DNA of 64,000 nucleotides from G963668655 sp963668655 (GTDB taxonomy: Bacteria; Myxococcota_A; SURF-8): positions 806,001-870,000 of the forward strand of contig CAXXPQ010000004.1 of assembly GCA_963668655.2 (NCBI GenBank), in the 5' to 3' direction. A program made the position numbers and the translations under genes. This document shows positions 36,701 through 44,541 of this stretch, piece by piece (the stretch's first letter is position 1; each line of letters starts with the position of its first letter). The notes under the pieces were generated by a model. It was not told the DNA's origin. It worked only from the letters and a program-made list of their open reading frames with translations, and made no database searches.

Positions 36701-38153
36701 GCCAGAATGTATTCTTGCCGGAGAAGCTGAAACAATCCGACTCCGGGCGTGAAGGCAGGCATTCCTGCGGTCGCAGGATATCCACCTGTTCCGATGACGT
36801 ATGTTGGCAGCTCTCGGTCCTCTCGGCGGACCAATCGGAGCTGAATTCCAACCGGCAGTTATCCTCGTAATTGTAGAAGCCCGTGCCGCCGATACTTCTC
36901 CTAAGATTTTCCGCTGGACTCTCCCATCCGAAGGTGTTTGTCAGAAGGTAAAGTTTCTTGTCGTCGGCATTGCAGGTCTCTTGATCGTCCGGACAAACGT
37001 AAAACCATCCGTTCGCGTAGACGGCCATGAGGGTTTCATCTTCATCCGAGTTCCTATGGATGACCTGGCGCTTGTTTCCGAATTTATCCATTTCAATCTG
37101 ATCGTCCAGACAAATGTTGAAGCCGATATCAGAGTGTTCGCGAGGCGTTTGGCCGCAATCTCGATGTTCCATGTCGATGTGGGCGTTGTAAAACAGGCTG
37201 TTGGAGATAAACGCGGCCTCTTGGCCATTGGCCGCTTGCGTCCACGAGGTCTGAAAATAGCCATGATTGGGCTCACCATCGAGTTCACTATCGGATTCAT
37301 CATCAGAATCACCATCAGAATAATCATCAGATTCAAAATCGAAGCCATAGTCACTTGCATACCAATTACAGAATTCAGCCTGTTCGTTTTTCATTAAATA
37401 CTTGCACATTTTGGAGCAACGGTATAATAAATAGCAAACATATGTCGTACTTTCACATTTTTCTTTGTTACAAATGGAATAGTTGTCACGAACTCTGCAA
37501 TCAGCATGGTCTGGATTACAGCAGTAATAGTTATCAAATGCCTCCTCCGGGCATTCGCCGTACGAGCAAGATGTTCCATCCCCCACAAATAGTTCAAACG
37601 CATAGCCGTCGAAATTATAGGTGGGATCGCACACCTTTCTATTTCCTTCACAAAAGGCATCCAGTGCGTTTTCGTCTTCATTTTCGTCTTCATTTTCGCC
37701 TTCGTCTTCGTCCCCATCTTCGACATCAATCTTCATACATTTCTTGTACTTCAATGTTTCATTCACATTTTGGACATCTGGATCCATGTAAAAGGTGTCT
37801 CCATAAATGATGATCTTGATTCCGTTTCCATCGGCGGTCGGAACCACCATGCCCATATCCGTTGTATGAAGAATCGGCTCCTCCACCTGCAAGGTACAGA
37901 TCGCGTCCGTATTCCTTCTTTTGCATGCCCGAGCCATGGTGACTCCCGCGTTGGGCGACCGAGGTCCGGTCAGCCAGTCGTTTCCGGACGGAGAACCCGC
38001 TCGAAGTGTCAAGATGGGATAATGAGCTTCTAATGATTCGAGACATTCGGAATCGGCTTGATTGTTGGGCCGTTGGGGCCAAGCGGATGCCGAAGTTGGA
38101 AAGACATACAAAGCCATGATAAACAATAAGCCTGACTTTCTCATGTAATGCAT
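33747..38153 (-). CDS. Large exported Cys-rich surface protein with C-terminal membrane anchor
   Basis: A 1468-aa protein; GGAG lies 7 nt before ATG 38153 and a signal peptide follows (cleavage near SASA). An early segment (IIIYGDTFYMDPDVQ) is reminiscent of DUF4185-type beta-propeller proteins. A highly acidic, Cys-rich insert with Asp/Glu/Asn repeats spans ~residues 140-300. Toward the end, Kelch-like strands occur (TQKLFLFGGATHTGGLQNDI), then EGF-like Cys modules (CHSGCDGHEDCESGQYCEKH). The C-terminus is one membrane helix followed by RRR, a sorting-type anchor without the usual Cys tag. Base composition is clearly more AT-rich than its neighbours, notably around 36900-37800, which suggests acquisition or relaxed selection. 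Confidence 0.7.
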   Translation of the reverse strand: MHYMRKSGLLFIMALYVFPTSASAWPQRPNNQADSECLESLEAHYPILTLRAGSPSGNDWLTGPRSPNAGVTMARACKRRNTDAICTLQVEEPILHTTDMGMVVPTADGNGIKIIIYGDTFYMDPDVQNVNETLKYKKCMKIDVEDGDEDEGENEDENEDENALDAFCEGNRKVCDPTYNFDGYAFELFVGDGTSCSYGECPEEAFDNYYCCNPDHADCRVRDNYSICNKEKCESTTYVCYLLYRCSKMCKYLMKNEQAEFCNWYASDYGFDFESDDYSDGDSDDESDSELDGEPNHGYFQTSWTQAANGQEAAFISNSLFYNAHIDMEHRDCGQTPREHSDIGFNICLDDQIEMDKFGNKRQVIHRNSDEDETLMAVYANGWFYVCPDDQETCNADDKKLYLLTNTFGWESPAENLRRSIGGTGFYNYEDNCRLEFSSDWSAERTESCQHTSSEQVDILRPQECLPSRPESDCFSFSGKNTFWHGDSKFFHAIAIPSDLLGLDAYSASPADEEYVYFLGTGETCNQEQDSWCSESDTAGSMYLARIRANENSLAKAPKHMQYYQGMNALGYSIWRPDHYTDSRLETLIQTKAYENAKKLLDLSTTPTSVIKRNGEFLLTTGNTTATAVFSSPDGINWRHPMITDDICSNVTGISNCKYFTSDCWDAQIYGSFFVPPSLYEENDTRNLYYVLSTWLSMEGTKEFGFKNYNTKLARFEAPATSDFLVSHDYYSTWRWNYPSFSYRWFSLTYNRKVIALPFKGFSAGGENRRKVVIQYCDCGDLPTEQCKDEVCQPWKPFFEESSSENNWKFIEYETRESAGFTFEGYRAAPPIPDCSDAGFGQCCVTRESSYRHKRYLENVPFSTNAQGDGRATVPVWRWHNQLKRDGVIEQDNEIANVILRFSTYVSEVSNERERELLANIHLAIPDHENSKESAWKDKVSWHWRTTEVVSLRYDPDVPIEGMGLQLAPRPLPMSPLSVDNLFLAGYRDLDGKYSARMAMYDRFTLQAIDLGEMNYVEGTPENEKAIPDGVAAAGGMTIDGVYKQYIWGGSNTDISGGSNADINALRLHEGLYNPDTENLEWTVLQLDVLEQGKEPVLLDGATMLFDELTDTLILLGVPDVSNTSRRHIYVLEEETSPTHVRKGWRDRGLFATELQYASLAKKDFRSLFIIGGKTSNLSAAGYSDKIYLLNMNDLAKYLDDPDATEWTDYAQLVTHIPEEGRIGVATVYEPRTQKLFLFGGATHTGGLQNDILVYNVGTGTWDMNIDQGSEERPGKTAGGLLILNNYLKQIALVGGVREDSQDTNDYVMQFDPTWETAVWSEKPLEGQCGDPSFGECPEGYYCEDYTCHSGCDGHEDCESGQYCEKHLCLNKCREDEDCPAGFICKPFADSGIDGNRCAQLTDPDCNGCTCDYFDEYGNRIDGCQDQNNCSTTDGGKNSVLYRELLLVLSLFGLPFLYLMWLRRRSTF

Positions 38154-38308
38154 TGGTTTACTCCTTCACCATGAAAGGAATGGTCTTTTCTTCGAAAGAA
38201 AACTTCTCCGGCTCGGAGTCAAGCCGGAATTCTCCATCGGCTCGACCGATACGCCCACTTCAAATAATCGAAGCTCGCTGACTTGCAATGAAAGTTAAAC
38301 TCGTCGAG

Positions 38309-38337
38309 ATTATAAAGTAACTCGATGAAAGAAACAA
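38309..38337 (-). promoter_or_regulatory. Promoter of the 1468-aa surface protein
   Basis: On the minus strand: TTGTTT (38337-38332), a 17-bp spacer and perfect TATAAT (38314-38309), leaving a ~150-nt leader. Apart from this, the 38154-38417 gap shows no gene. Confidence 0.5.
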
Positions 38338-38417
38338 CCGCGTTTTTCCCGGATCGTTTCCAAAAAAAATTCCAGAGCGTTTCTCGGAAAAAAGCGAGGC
38401 GTTCCTATCGCCGATGG

Positions 38418-39689
38418 TTATGGAAAAGGTTCCGCCTCATCCGTGGAAAAGGCGTCGGCGTACAGGCGACGGATGCCGTGGCATTTGCCGGTCATGCGGC
38501 AGCGGGCGCAGGCGGGAGCCTTGACGAAATCCTCGGAGGCGCGCTTGTCGATATGTTCGGGCAGGTCGGATAATAGATCCGGCCGTCCTTTCAAGGCGCA
38601 GAGCGGCGCGCCGCATTCGGAGAGAAAACCCGTAAAGGCCACGCCGCCCGCCTTCAGAATGTCCAGCGCTTCGGCCAGGGGGCCGCGCAGGCTGGAAAGC
38701 CGCGGCGTGTATTCGGCGAAAAGCGGGGCGTAGCGGCCCATGGGCTGGGCGATGGCGAAATTGATTTCGAAGCTCTTTCCGGCGCGTTCGGCCTCTTTTA
38801 CCGCGAAGCGCGCGAAGTCCGGTAAAATGCCCGCGTTCAGGCGATTGATGACCATGTCCACCATGGTGTAGACCGGCAGCGAAAGGAAATTCCGCAGGGC
38901 CGCCACGGTTTTCTCGTGCGCGCCCTTCAATCCGGTGATGGATTCCGAAAGACTCGCTTCGTGAGCATGCAGCGCCAGAAACACGCTGTCCAGGCCGGAC
39001 TGCACCAGATGTTCCGCGCGCTCCCTCCTGGCCAGCAGCACGCCGTTCGTCTGGAGAATCACCCAGGTCATCCCCGCGTCCTTGGCCTCCCGGATGAGAT
39101 CCGGAAGGGCGGGTTGCAGCGTGGGTTCACCGCCGGAAAAGGAAAGGTACGTGATGCCGCGCCGGACCAGCCTCCGGATAACGGCGCTCGTCAGGGCCAG
39201 GGGAACGTCCGGCTGGTCGGGCAGAATCCAGCAGAAATGACAGCGCTCGTTGCAGGCGTAGGTCAGCCGTAAAATGGCCTCCCGCACCACGCTCCGCCCG
39301 CCGTCCCGGATCGAATCGTTCAGGACCAGATAATCGTGGGGCAAAAGCGAGGGATGTTCGATGAAGGCGTCCGCCGAGCGCTCCTCCGGGCTTTGTTTTT
39401 CCGGGGGATCCACGGACCGGATGGCGTCCGCCCCGGCCAGCGCCAGGGCCTGGCGAAGACGCGGGTGGGCGCGTAAAAGCCCCTCGTCCATGACCTCCAG
39501 GGTCACGGCGTGACGACGCTTCATGTCCCGGATGGTTTTGGCCAGAAGAACGACCGAGGCCGGAGTGAAGGGGCGAAAGCGGATGACCCCGACGCCTTCC
39601 TCGATGGCGCGATTGACCGCGCCCGAAAAGAGGCCGGGCGCGGCGGCCCAGCCTCCGTAATCGGGCACGGGAAGATCGATATACTTCAC
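38418..39689 (-). CDS. Radical SAM protein with C-terminal Cys cluster
   Basis: A 423-aa radical SAM enzyme starting with GTG at 39689. An N-terminal ~140-residue domain precedes the core; the 4Fe-4S motif is RLTYACNERCHFCWILP (CxxxCxxC). The SAM-binding stretch is YLSFSGGEPTLQPALPDLI, then WVILQTNGVLL. A C-terminal cluster, CGAPLCALKG then ACARCRMTGKC, resembles the auxiliary SPASM/Twitch cluster region of peptide- and cofactor-modifying enzymes. It follows three AIM24 genes with a 16-bp gap, so it is probably the last gene of that operon. The substrate is unknown; an AIM24-family link is inferred from position only. Confidence 0.87.
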   Translation of the reverse strand: MKYIDLPVPDYGGWAAAPGLFSGAVNRAIEEGVGVIRFRPFTPASVVLLAKTIRDMKRRHAVTLEVMDEGLLRAHPRLRQALALAGADAIRSVDPPEKQSPEERSADAFIEHPSLLPHDYLVLNDSIRDGGRSVVREAILRLTYACNERCHFCWILPDQPDVPLALTSAVIRRLVRRGITYLSFSGGEPTLQPALPDLIREAKDAGMTWVILQTNGVLLARRERAEHLVQSGLDSVFLALHAHEASLSESITGLKGAHEKTVAALRNFLSLPVYTMVDMVINRLNAGILPDFARFAVKEAERAGKSFEINFAIAQPMGRYAPLFAEYTPRLSSLRGPLAEALDILKAGGVAFTGFLSECGAPLCALKGRPDLLSDLPEHIDKRASEDFVKAPACARCRMTGKCHGIRRLYADAFSTDEAEPFP

Positions 39690-39705
39690 GGTACGGCTGT
39701 CTGTC

Positions 39706-40383
39706 CTAGTTGTTGTTGCTCTTCTTGGGACGGAAGGGATTCACCCAGCTCACGAAACCCGCCGGCTGTCGGGTCTGGATATACAGTTTTCCGGTCCCGT
39801 TGAACTCGCAGACCAGTCCCTCGCCGGAAAACAGCAGGGATTTCAGGCCGCCTACGGATTTGACGTTGAAATTCAACGTATTTTCAAAAGCCACGATGGC
39901 TCCCGTATCCACGATGTAGCTGCCCTGCACGTCCACCTCGTGGATCGCGCCGAAGCTGCTGAACCACAGGTTGCCTTCGCCGCTGCACTGGAGCATAAAC
40001 AGCCCCTCGCCGCCGAAGAAGGTCTTCGCGCCGGACCATTTGCTGTCCACCTCGATGGACTTGTCGCTGGCGACGTAGGCCCCGGATTGCAGGTAGAAGG
40101 GCGCGCCGCTCAAGACGATGTGATGCAGGTCACCGGGAACGGCCGGAGCCAGATACAGGCTGCCCTCGCCCGTCTCGGCGGTGAAGGTGTTCATGAAGAA
40201 GGATTCCCCGCCCACCACGGCGCGTTTCAATCCCTTCAGGAATCCGCCCTTGGCGGCGGTTTCGATCTTGATGCTGGAGTCCATGGCCACCATGGCGCCG
40301 GGCTCGGCGCTGACCTGTTCGCCCTGGGCGAGCTTGATGCGGATGGCGGCGAAGTCCGGCTTGCACAAAATTTCATGTTCCAT
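39706..40383 (-). CDS. AIM24 / TIGR00266 family protein, paralogue 3
   Basis: A 225-aa protein of the AIM24 family, a beta-rich double-barrel protein found in bacteria, archaea and mitochondria. Conserved features: an N-terminal KLAQGEQVSAEPGAMVAMDS, GGESFFMNTFTAETGEGSLYLA, the central Gly-rich GEGLFMLQCSGEGNLWFSSFG and IVDTGAIVAFENTLNF, and the GEGLVCEFNGTGKLYIQTR end. AGGAGG precedes the ATG. It is the third of three tandem paralogues (11 bp after the previous one), each about 220-240 aa. Bacterial function is not established; membrane association has been proposed for the eukaryotic protein. Confidence 0.93.
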   Translation of the reverse strand: MEHEILCKPDFAAIRIKLAQGEQVSAEPGAMVAMDSSIKIETAAKGGFLKGLKRAVVGGESFFMNTFTAETGEGSLYLAPAVPGDLHHIVLSGAPFYLQSGAYVASDKSIEVDSKWSGAKTFFGGEGLFMLQCSGEGNLWFSSFGAIHEVDVQGSYIVDTGAIVAFENTLNFNVKSVGGLKSLLFSGEGLVCEFNGTGKLYIQTRQPAGFVSWVNPFRPKKSNNN

Positions 40384-40394
40384 CGTTTCCTCCT

Positions 40395-41057
40395 CTAGCT
40401 TCTGGGCGGGAGCTTGCCGCCGATGAGGGATCCGAACTCGCCGGGATGGCGGGACTGCAAATAGAGCTTGCCCTTGCCGTTAAAGCGGCAGACCAGGCCC
40501 TCGCCGGAGAAGATGGTGGCCACCCAGCCTCCGACCCGCGCGATTTTGAAATCGATGCTGGGCTGGAAGGCCACGATGTGCCCCGTGTCCACGATGTACT
40601 CGCCGTCCACGTCCACTTCGTGAATCGCGCCGAAGGCGTTCAAAAGCAGTTCGCCCTGTCCGGAACATTTCAGCATGAACATGCCCTCGCCGGAGAACAG
40701 GCCCTTGAAGCCCTTGAACTTCGAATCCACCGTGATGGCCGGGGAGCTGGCCAGATAGCTGGTGCCCTGGACGATGAGTTCGCCGTCCAGCGGGATGTGG
40801 ATGATGTCGCCGGGAAGCGTGGGCGCCAGGGTGACCTCACCGGGCGCGCCTTCGGCGGTGAAGGTGTTCTGGTAAAAGGATTCGCCGCCGAGCAGCATGC
40901 GTTTCAAGCCCTTGCCGATGCCCCCGGAGGTGGTTTCAATCTTGACGTGGGACGACATGCTCACCATCGCGCCGCTTTCCCCCTTGACCTGCTCGCCGGC
41001 GTCGAGGTTGCAGATGGCCAAGGCGTAGCTTGGCCGGTGCTGGATATCGATCTGCAT
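40395..41057 (-). CDS. AIM24 / TIGR00266 family protein, paralogue 2
   Basis: A 220-aa middle copy of the AIM24 cluster, with AAGGAG upstream. The same landmarks occur in order: NLDAGEQVKGESGAMVSMSS, GGESFYQNTFTAEGAPGEVT, GEGMFMLKCSGQGELLLNAF, VDTGHIVAFQPSIDFKI and GEGLVCRFNGKGKLYLQSR. It is diverged from its neighbours (roughly half identical by eye), so the duplication is not recent and the copies may have separate jobs or form a hetero-oligomer. The next copy follows after 11 bp. Confidence 0.93.
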   Translation of the reverse strand: MQIDIQHRPSYALAICNLDAGEQVKGESGAMVSMSSHVKIETTSGGIGKGLKRMLLGGESFYQNTFTAEGAPGEVTLAPTLPGDIIHIPLDGELIVQGTSYLASSPAITVDSKFKGFKGLFSGEGMFMLKCSGQGELLLNAFGAIHEVDVDGEYIVDTGHIVAFQPSIDFKIARVGGWVATIFSGEGLVCRFNGKGKLYLQSRHPGEFGSLIGGKLPPRS

Positions 41058-41114
41058 GACATTCTCCTTATCGGTTCCAATCGTTGGATTGCGTTTGGGT
41101 TTCCAATCTTCGCA

Positions 41115-41828
41115 TCAGCCGGGCAGCATGGGCGTCAGCCAGCCCACGAAACCGCCGATGTTGCGCGTCTGGATCCAGATCTTGCCTTTGCCGCTGAACT
41201 CCACCACCAGGCCCTCGCCCGACAGCATGGTGGATTTCAGGCCGCCGACGGCCTTGATCTTGTATTCCAGCGTGGCGTCGAAAGCCACGATGTGCCCGGT
41301 GTCCACGATAAAGGAACCGTCGATGTCCACTTCCTCGATGCCGCCGTAGGAGTTGATCCACAGATCGCCGTTGCCCTGGCACTCCAGGAGGAACAGGCCC
41401 TCGCCCGATAAGAGGCCCTTCAGACCCGTGAACTTCAGCTTCATCTGCACGTCGCCCGTGCTGGCGATGTAGGAGGAGGCCTGGATGTAGACCTTGTTGC
41501 CGGTCAGCGGATAATGGATGATGTCGCCGGTCACCGCCGGAGAGAGATAGATGTCCCCTTTCCCGCCTTCCGGCCAGTAGCGGTTGACGAAGAACGATTC
41601 GCCCCCTAGAACCTTGCGCGCCATGGCGATGAACAGTCCCACGAAAAACGACCAGAGCTTCTTGAAGAAACCCATCTTGGCCCCATGGCTGGTGTTCAAA
41701 AGCGTCTTGACCTGCATGCTCGGAGCCATGGCCACCATGGCCCCGGCCTCGGCCAGAACGCTCTCGCCGGGTTCCATCTCCACGCGAAGCATGGCGTAGG
41801 ACGGCTTGTAAAGAATCTCGTGATTCAT
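41115..41828 (-). CDS. AIM24 / TIGR00266 family protein, paralogue 1
   Basis: A 237-aa first copy of the AIM24 operon, with AAAGGA before the ATG. It carries EMEPGESVLAEAGAMVAMAP, GGESFFVNRYWPEGGKGDIY, GEGLFLLECQGNGDLWINSY and GEGLVVEFSGKGKIWIQTR. Compared with the other two it has a ~15-residue insertion near residue 45 containing MGFFKKLWSFFVGLFIAMAR. That is hydrophobic and basic and could be a membrane-associating helix. It heads the four-gene minus-strand operon. Confidence 0.93.
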   Translation of the reverse strand: MNHEILYKPSYAMLRVEMEPGESVLAEAGAMVAMAPSMQVKTLLNTSHGAKMGFFKKLWSFFVGLFIAMARKVLGGESFFVNRYWPEGGKGDIYLSPAVTGDIIHYPLTGNKVYIQASSYIASTGDVQMKLKFTGLKGLLSGEGLFLLECQGNGDLWINSYGGIEEVDIDGSFIVDTGHIVAFDATLEYKIKAVGGLKSTMLSGEGLVVEFSGKGKIWIQTRNIGGFVGWLTPMLPG

Positions 41829-42197
41829 GCCAAAATCCTTTCCCGAATGTTATTGGACTTTGCCTTCCAATGACCCGCTTTCGCCGGCAATCGCCGACGT
41901 TTGCAAGGATCGCCGTATCCCTCTTGTATACTTCTTGAAAACGGATCTAACCATACAGCATGCCGAAAAGCTTGCCAAGGGGAAAAAAAGAACTTTCTTC
42001 GACAAACGTCGAAGGAGAAGATTGAACGATAACCCGTGGTTATTTGTTCGAATCGGCGGAATTTTGAAAAATGCCTCACGCATTTCACGATCGCCGGCTC
42101 CGGTCGTACGGCCGAAAATGCCGGTTGACCGGAAGAGGAAGCTGGTTTACCCTGCCACACGGTTTCCGAATCGGATTCATTTCTTGCGAGAGTCGCC
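41829..42197. other. Intergenic region, 369 bp
   Basis: This divergent gap lies between the AIM24 operon (minus) and the small membrane protein (plus). A perfect 7-bp hairpin, CTTCGAC-AAAC-GTCGAAG, lies at 41997-42014. Frames open across it on both strands look like non-coding read-through (no ribosome-binding site, no recognisable sequence). No clear promoter was identified. Confidence 0.5.
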
Positions 42198-42494
42198 ATG
42201 CCCGAACCGAGACGAACGCTTCAGAATCTTACGCCGCCGGTGAAAACCGGGAAAAAATTGCGCCAGTTGATTCTTTACCTTGTGGTCTTCGGACTGATCG
42301 TGGGATACATCTGGATGAACCGAAGCGCCATCAAGCCGGAACCGAAAGCTCCGGCCATGGAAAAAGCGGCCCCGGCCCCGGCGTCTTTCCAGTTGGACGC
42401 GACGCCCGCCCTGAAAGAGTTGCAGCAGCAACGGAAGAAGACCGAATTCCCCGGGGATGCAGAGATCCCGCCCGGGAAGGAAAGCGGCGAGTGA
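42198..42494 (+). CDS. Small single-pass membrane protein, hypothetical
   Basis: A 98-aa protein. Basic N-terminal residues (TGKKLRQ) precede one membrane helix (LILYLVVFGLIVGYIWM, about residues 24-41). A Pro/Ala/Lys-rich tail ends in KKTEFPGDAEIPPGKESGE. The topology suggests N-in, with the tail in the periplasm. No family is recognised. No good ribosome-binding site precedes ATG 42198. It lies upstream of mutL with a 235-bp gap in which I see nothing recognisable, so co-transcription is uncertain. Confidence 0.55.
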   Translation: MPEPRRTLQNLTPPVKTGKKLRQLILYLVVFGLIVGYIWMNRSAIKPEPKAPAMEKAAPAPASFQLDATPALKELQQQRKKTEFPGDAEIPPGKESGE

Positions 42495-42729
42495 CCGTCC
42501 GAAACCGCCGAAACCCGCCTTCGCGTCCGCAAACGACCGCCGCCGGCAATATCCTCCAGGCTCACCGCCATCGCCCGGCCGCCTTTTTCCGGTTCTTCTC
42601 GGGATTCCGGGGAGAAATCGGAAAGCCGTTTCCGAACAAGGCCCACCACCGAGAAAGGAGTCCGGTTTCTCAAACACCCGAGGGTGACAAGAGCGGAACG
42701 ATGTGATAGAAACGCCCTCAGGAGGAAAC

Positions 42730-44541
42730 ATGAACGACAGGAACATCCATCATGTCCGTATCCTGGATCCCTCGTTGGCCGACCGCATCGCGGCGGGCGA
42801 GGTGGTGGAACGTCCCGCCTCGGTGGTGAAGGAACTGCTCGAAAACAGCCTGGACGCCGGAGCGACGAAACTGACCGTTCGTGTCGAAGGCTACGGAGCG
42901 AAGCGTATCCTGGTTTCGGACGACGGCCACGGCATGGACCGGGAGGACGCCCGGCTGGCCGTGATGCGTCACGCCACCAGCAAAATCCGCAACGAAAACG
43001 ACCTCTTCGCCATCGACACCCTGGGATTCCGGGGCGAGGCGCTGCCGTCGATCGCCTCGGTTTCGTTGTTTACGCTATCCACACGCGGGGAATCGGAAAC
43101 GGGAACCCGGCTGGTGATCGAAGGCGGAGAACTGCGCCGGACGGAGGAAGTCGCCTATCCCCGGGGAACCGAGATCGAGGTTCGCGAACTGTTCTACAAC
43201 ACGCCCGCCCGAAAGAAGTTCATGAAGGCGGAAAGCACCGAACTGGCCGCCATCACGGATGTCGTTCAGCGGGTGGCCCTGGCGCGGCCGGACGTACGGA
43301 TCCTGTACAGTCACAACGATCGGGAGTTGTTGAACGCGCCCGCCGGGGATCTGTTCGAACGCGCGGCGGCGATTTTCGGAAAAAAAGTCTATCCGAAGCT
43401 GTTCCCGGTTTCGGGCGAACGGGGCGGCTTGCGGCTGAACGGACTGATTTCCGCGCCGGACCACCACCGCCCCTCCCCCTCCCAGTTTTATCTTTTCCTG
43501 AACGGGCGGCCCATCCGGGACCGCAGCCTGACCCATGCCGCCACCAGCGCCTACGGCACGCTTCTGGAACCCAAGCGTTTCCCGGCGGCGGTGCTGATGC
43601 TGGAAATTCCCCACGATATCGTGGACGTGAACGTGCATCCCACCAAGCACGAGGTCCGTTTCCGGGACGCGCGGCTTTTATACCGTTTCATCCAGGAAAC
43701 GGTGCGGGAATCCATCGGGCGTTCGCCCTGGCTGGGAGGCGTAGGCACGCCGTCCGGCGAACGCCGAACCCCGGACAGCCTGCCCGAGCGCGTCCGGCAG
43801 GCGATTTTCGAGCACGGCCGGCGGGCCTCTTCCCAATCGGCCTTCCCGCTTCCGGGCGGAAAGGGCGGCGCGCGAAGCTCCACCGATTTCCCGCCGACCG
43901 AACGTCCTCTGGCGACGGAACCCGCCGAATTCCATGGAGAATGCGCTCCGCCGGGGCTGTTTTCCTCCTTCCCGGTGCTGGCACAGCTGCACAACTCCTA
44001 CATCCTGGTTCATACGCCCAACGGGCTGGGGTTGATCGACCAGCACGCCGCCCACGAGCGCATCACCTTCGAACGATTGCGCAAGGCCCATCAGGCCGGG
44101 GAAATGCGGCGTCAGATGCTGTTGTTTCCCGTGCGCATGGATCTGGACGCCATCCGCCTGGCCGCCTTTCGCGAACACGCCGAGGAAATCCGCTCGCTGG
44201 GCTTCGATCTGGAGGAGTTCGGCGGGGACTCCATTCAGGTTCGCGCCATCCCGGACCTCCTGGCCGGAAGCGACGCCGAAGCGCTGCTCCGGGAACTCCT
44301 GGACGACTACGCCCTTCAGGGCGGAAGCCGGATGGCCGAGGATTCCATCGAGAACCGCCTGGCGACCCTGGCCTGCCACGCCTCCGTTCGCGCCAATCAC
44401 GCCTTGAATTACGAACAGATGAACGCCCTGTTGCATCAGATGGACGCCATCGATTTCGCCGCCGCCTGTCCCCACGGACGGCCGGTGTTCATCGAAATCG
44501 GCCTGGCCGAACTGGAGAAGCGCTTTGGTCGCCGAGGATAA
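42730..44541 (+). CDS. mutL: DNA mismatch repair protein MutL
   Basis: A 603-aa protein that links MutS mismatch recognition to downstream repair steps. GGAGG 4 nt before ATG 42730 decides the start; an upstream GTG (42703) is in frame. The N-terminal GHKL ATPase is complete: ADRIAAGEVVERPASVVKEL, ENSLDAGA (catalytic Glu and Asn), DDGHGMDREDA, RHATSKI and DTLGFRGEALPSIASVS. The C-terminal dimerisation domain includes GLGLIDQHAAHERITFE near residue 435 and ends ACPHGRPVFIEIGLAELEKRF. The DQHAAxER motif follows the MutL endonuclease site pattern DQHAxxE, although an ACPHGRP-type element alone does not prove endonuclease activity. It overlaps miaA by 17 bp. Confidence 0.97.
   Translation: MNDRNIHHVRILDPSLADRIAAGEVVERPASVVKELLENSLDAGATKLTVRVEGYGAKRILVSDDGHGMDREDARLAVMRHATSKIRNENDLFAIDTLGFRGEALPSIASVSLFTLSTRGESETGTRLVIEGGELRRTEEVAYPRGTEIEVRELFYNTPARKKFMKAESTELAAITDVVQRVALARPDVRILYSHNDRELLNAPAGDLFERAAAIFGKKVYPKLFPVSGERGGLRLNGLISAPDHHRPSPSQFYLFLNGRPIRDRSLTHAATSAYGTLLEPKRFPAAVLMLEIPHDIVDVNVHPTKHEVRFRDARLLYRFIQETVRESIGRSPWLGGVGTPSGERRTPDSLPERVRQAIFEHGRRASSQSAFPLPGGKGGARSSTDFPPTERPLATEPAEFHGECAPPGLFSSFPVLAQLHNSYILVHTPNGLGLIDQHAAHERITFERLRKAHQAGEMRRQMLLFPVRMDLDAIRLAAFREHAEEIRSLGFDLEEFGGDSIQVRAIPDLLAGSDAEALLRELLDDYALQGGSRMAEDSIENRLATLACHASVRANHALNYEQMNALLHQMDAIDFAAACPHGRPVFIEIGLAELEKRFGRRG

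Noticed and set aside
42071..42706. 211-aa open frame overlapping the small membrane protein
   Set aside because: No ribosome-binding site and no recognisable sequence; the overlapping 98-aa frame has a clear membrane helix.
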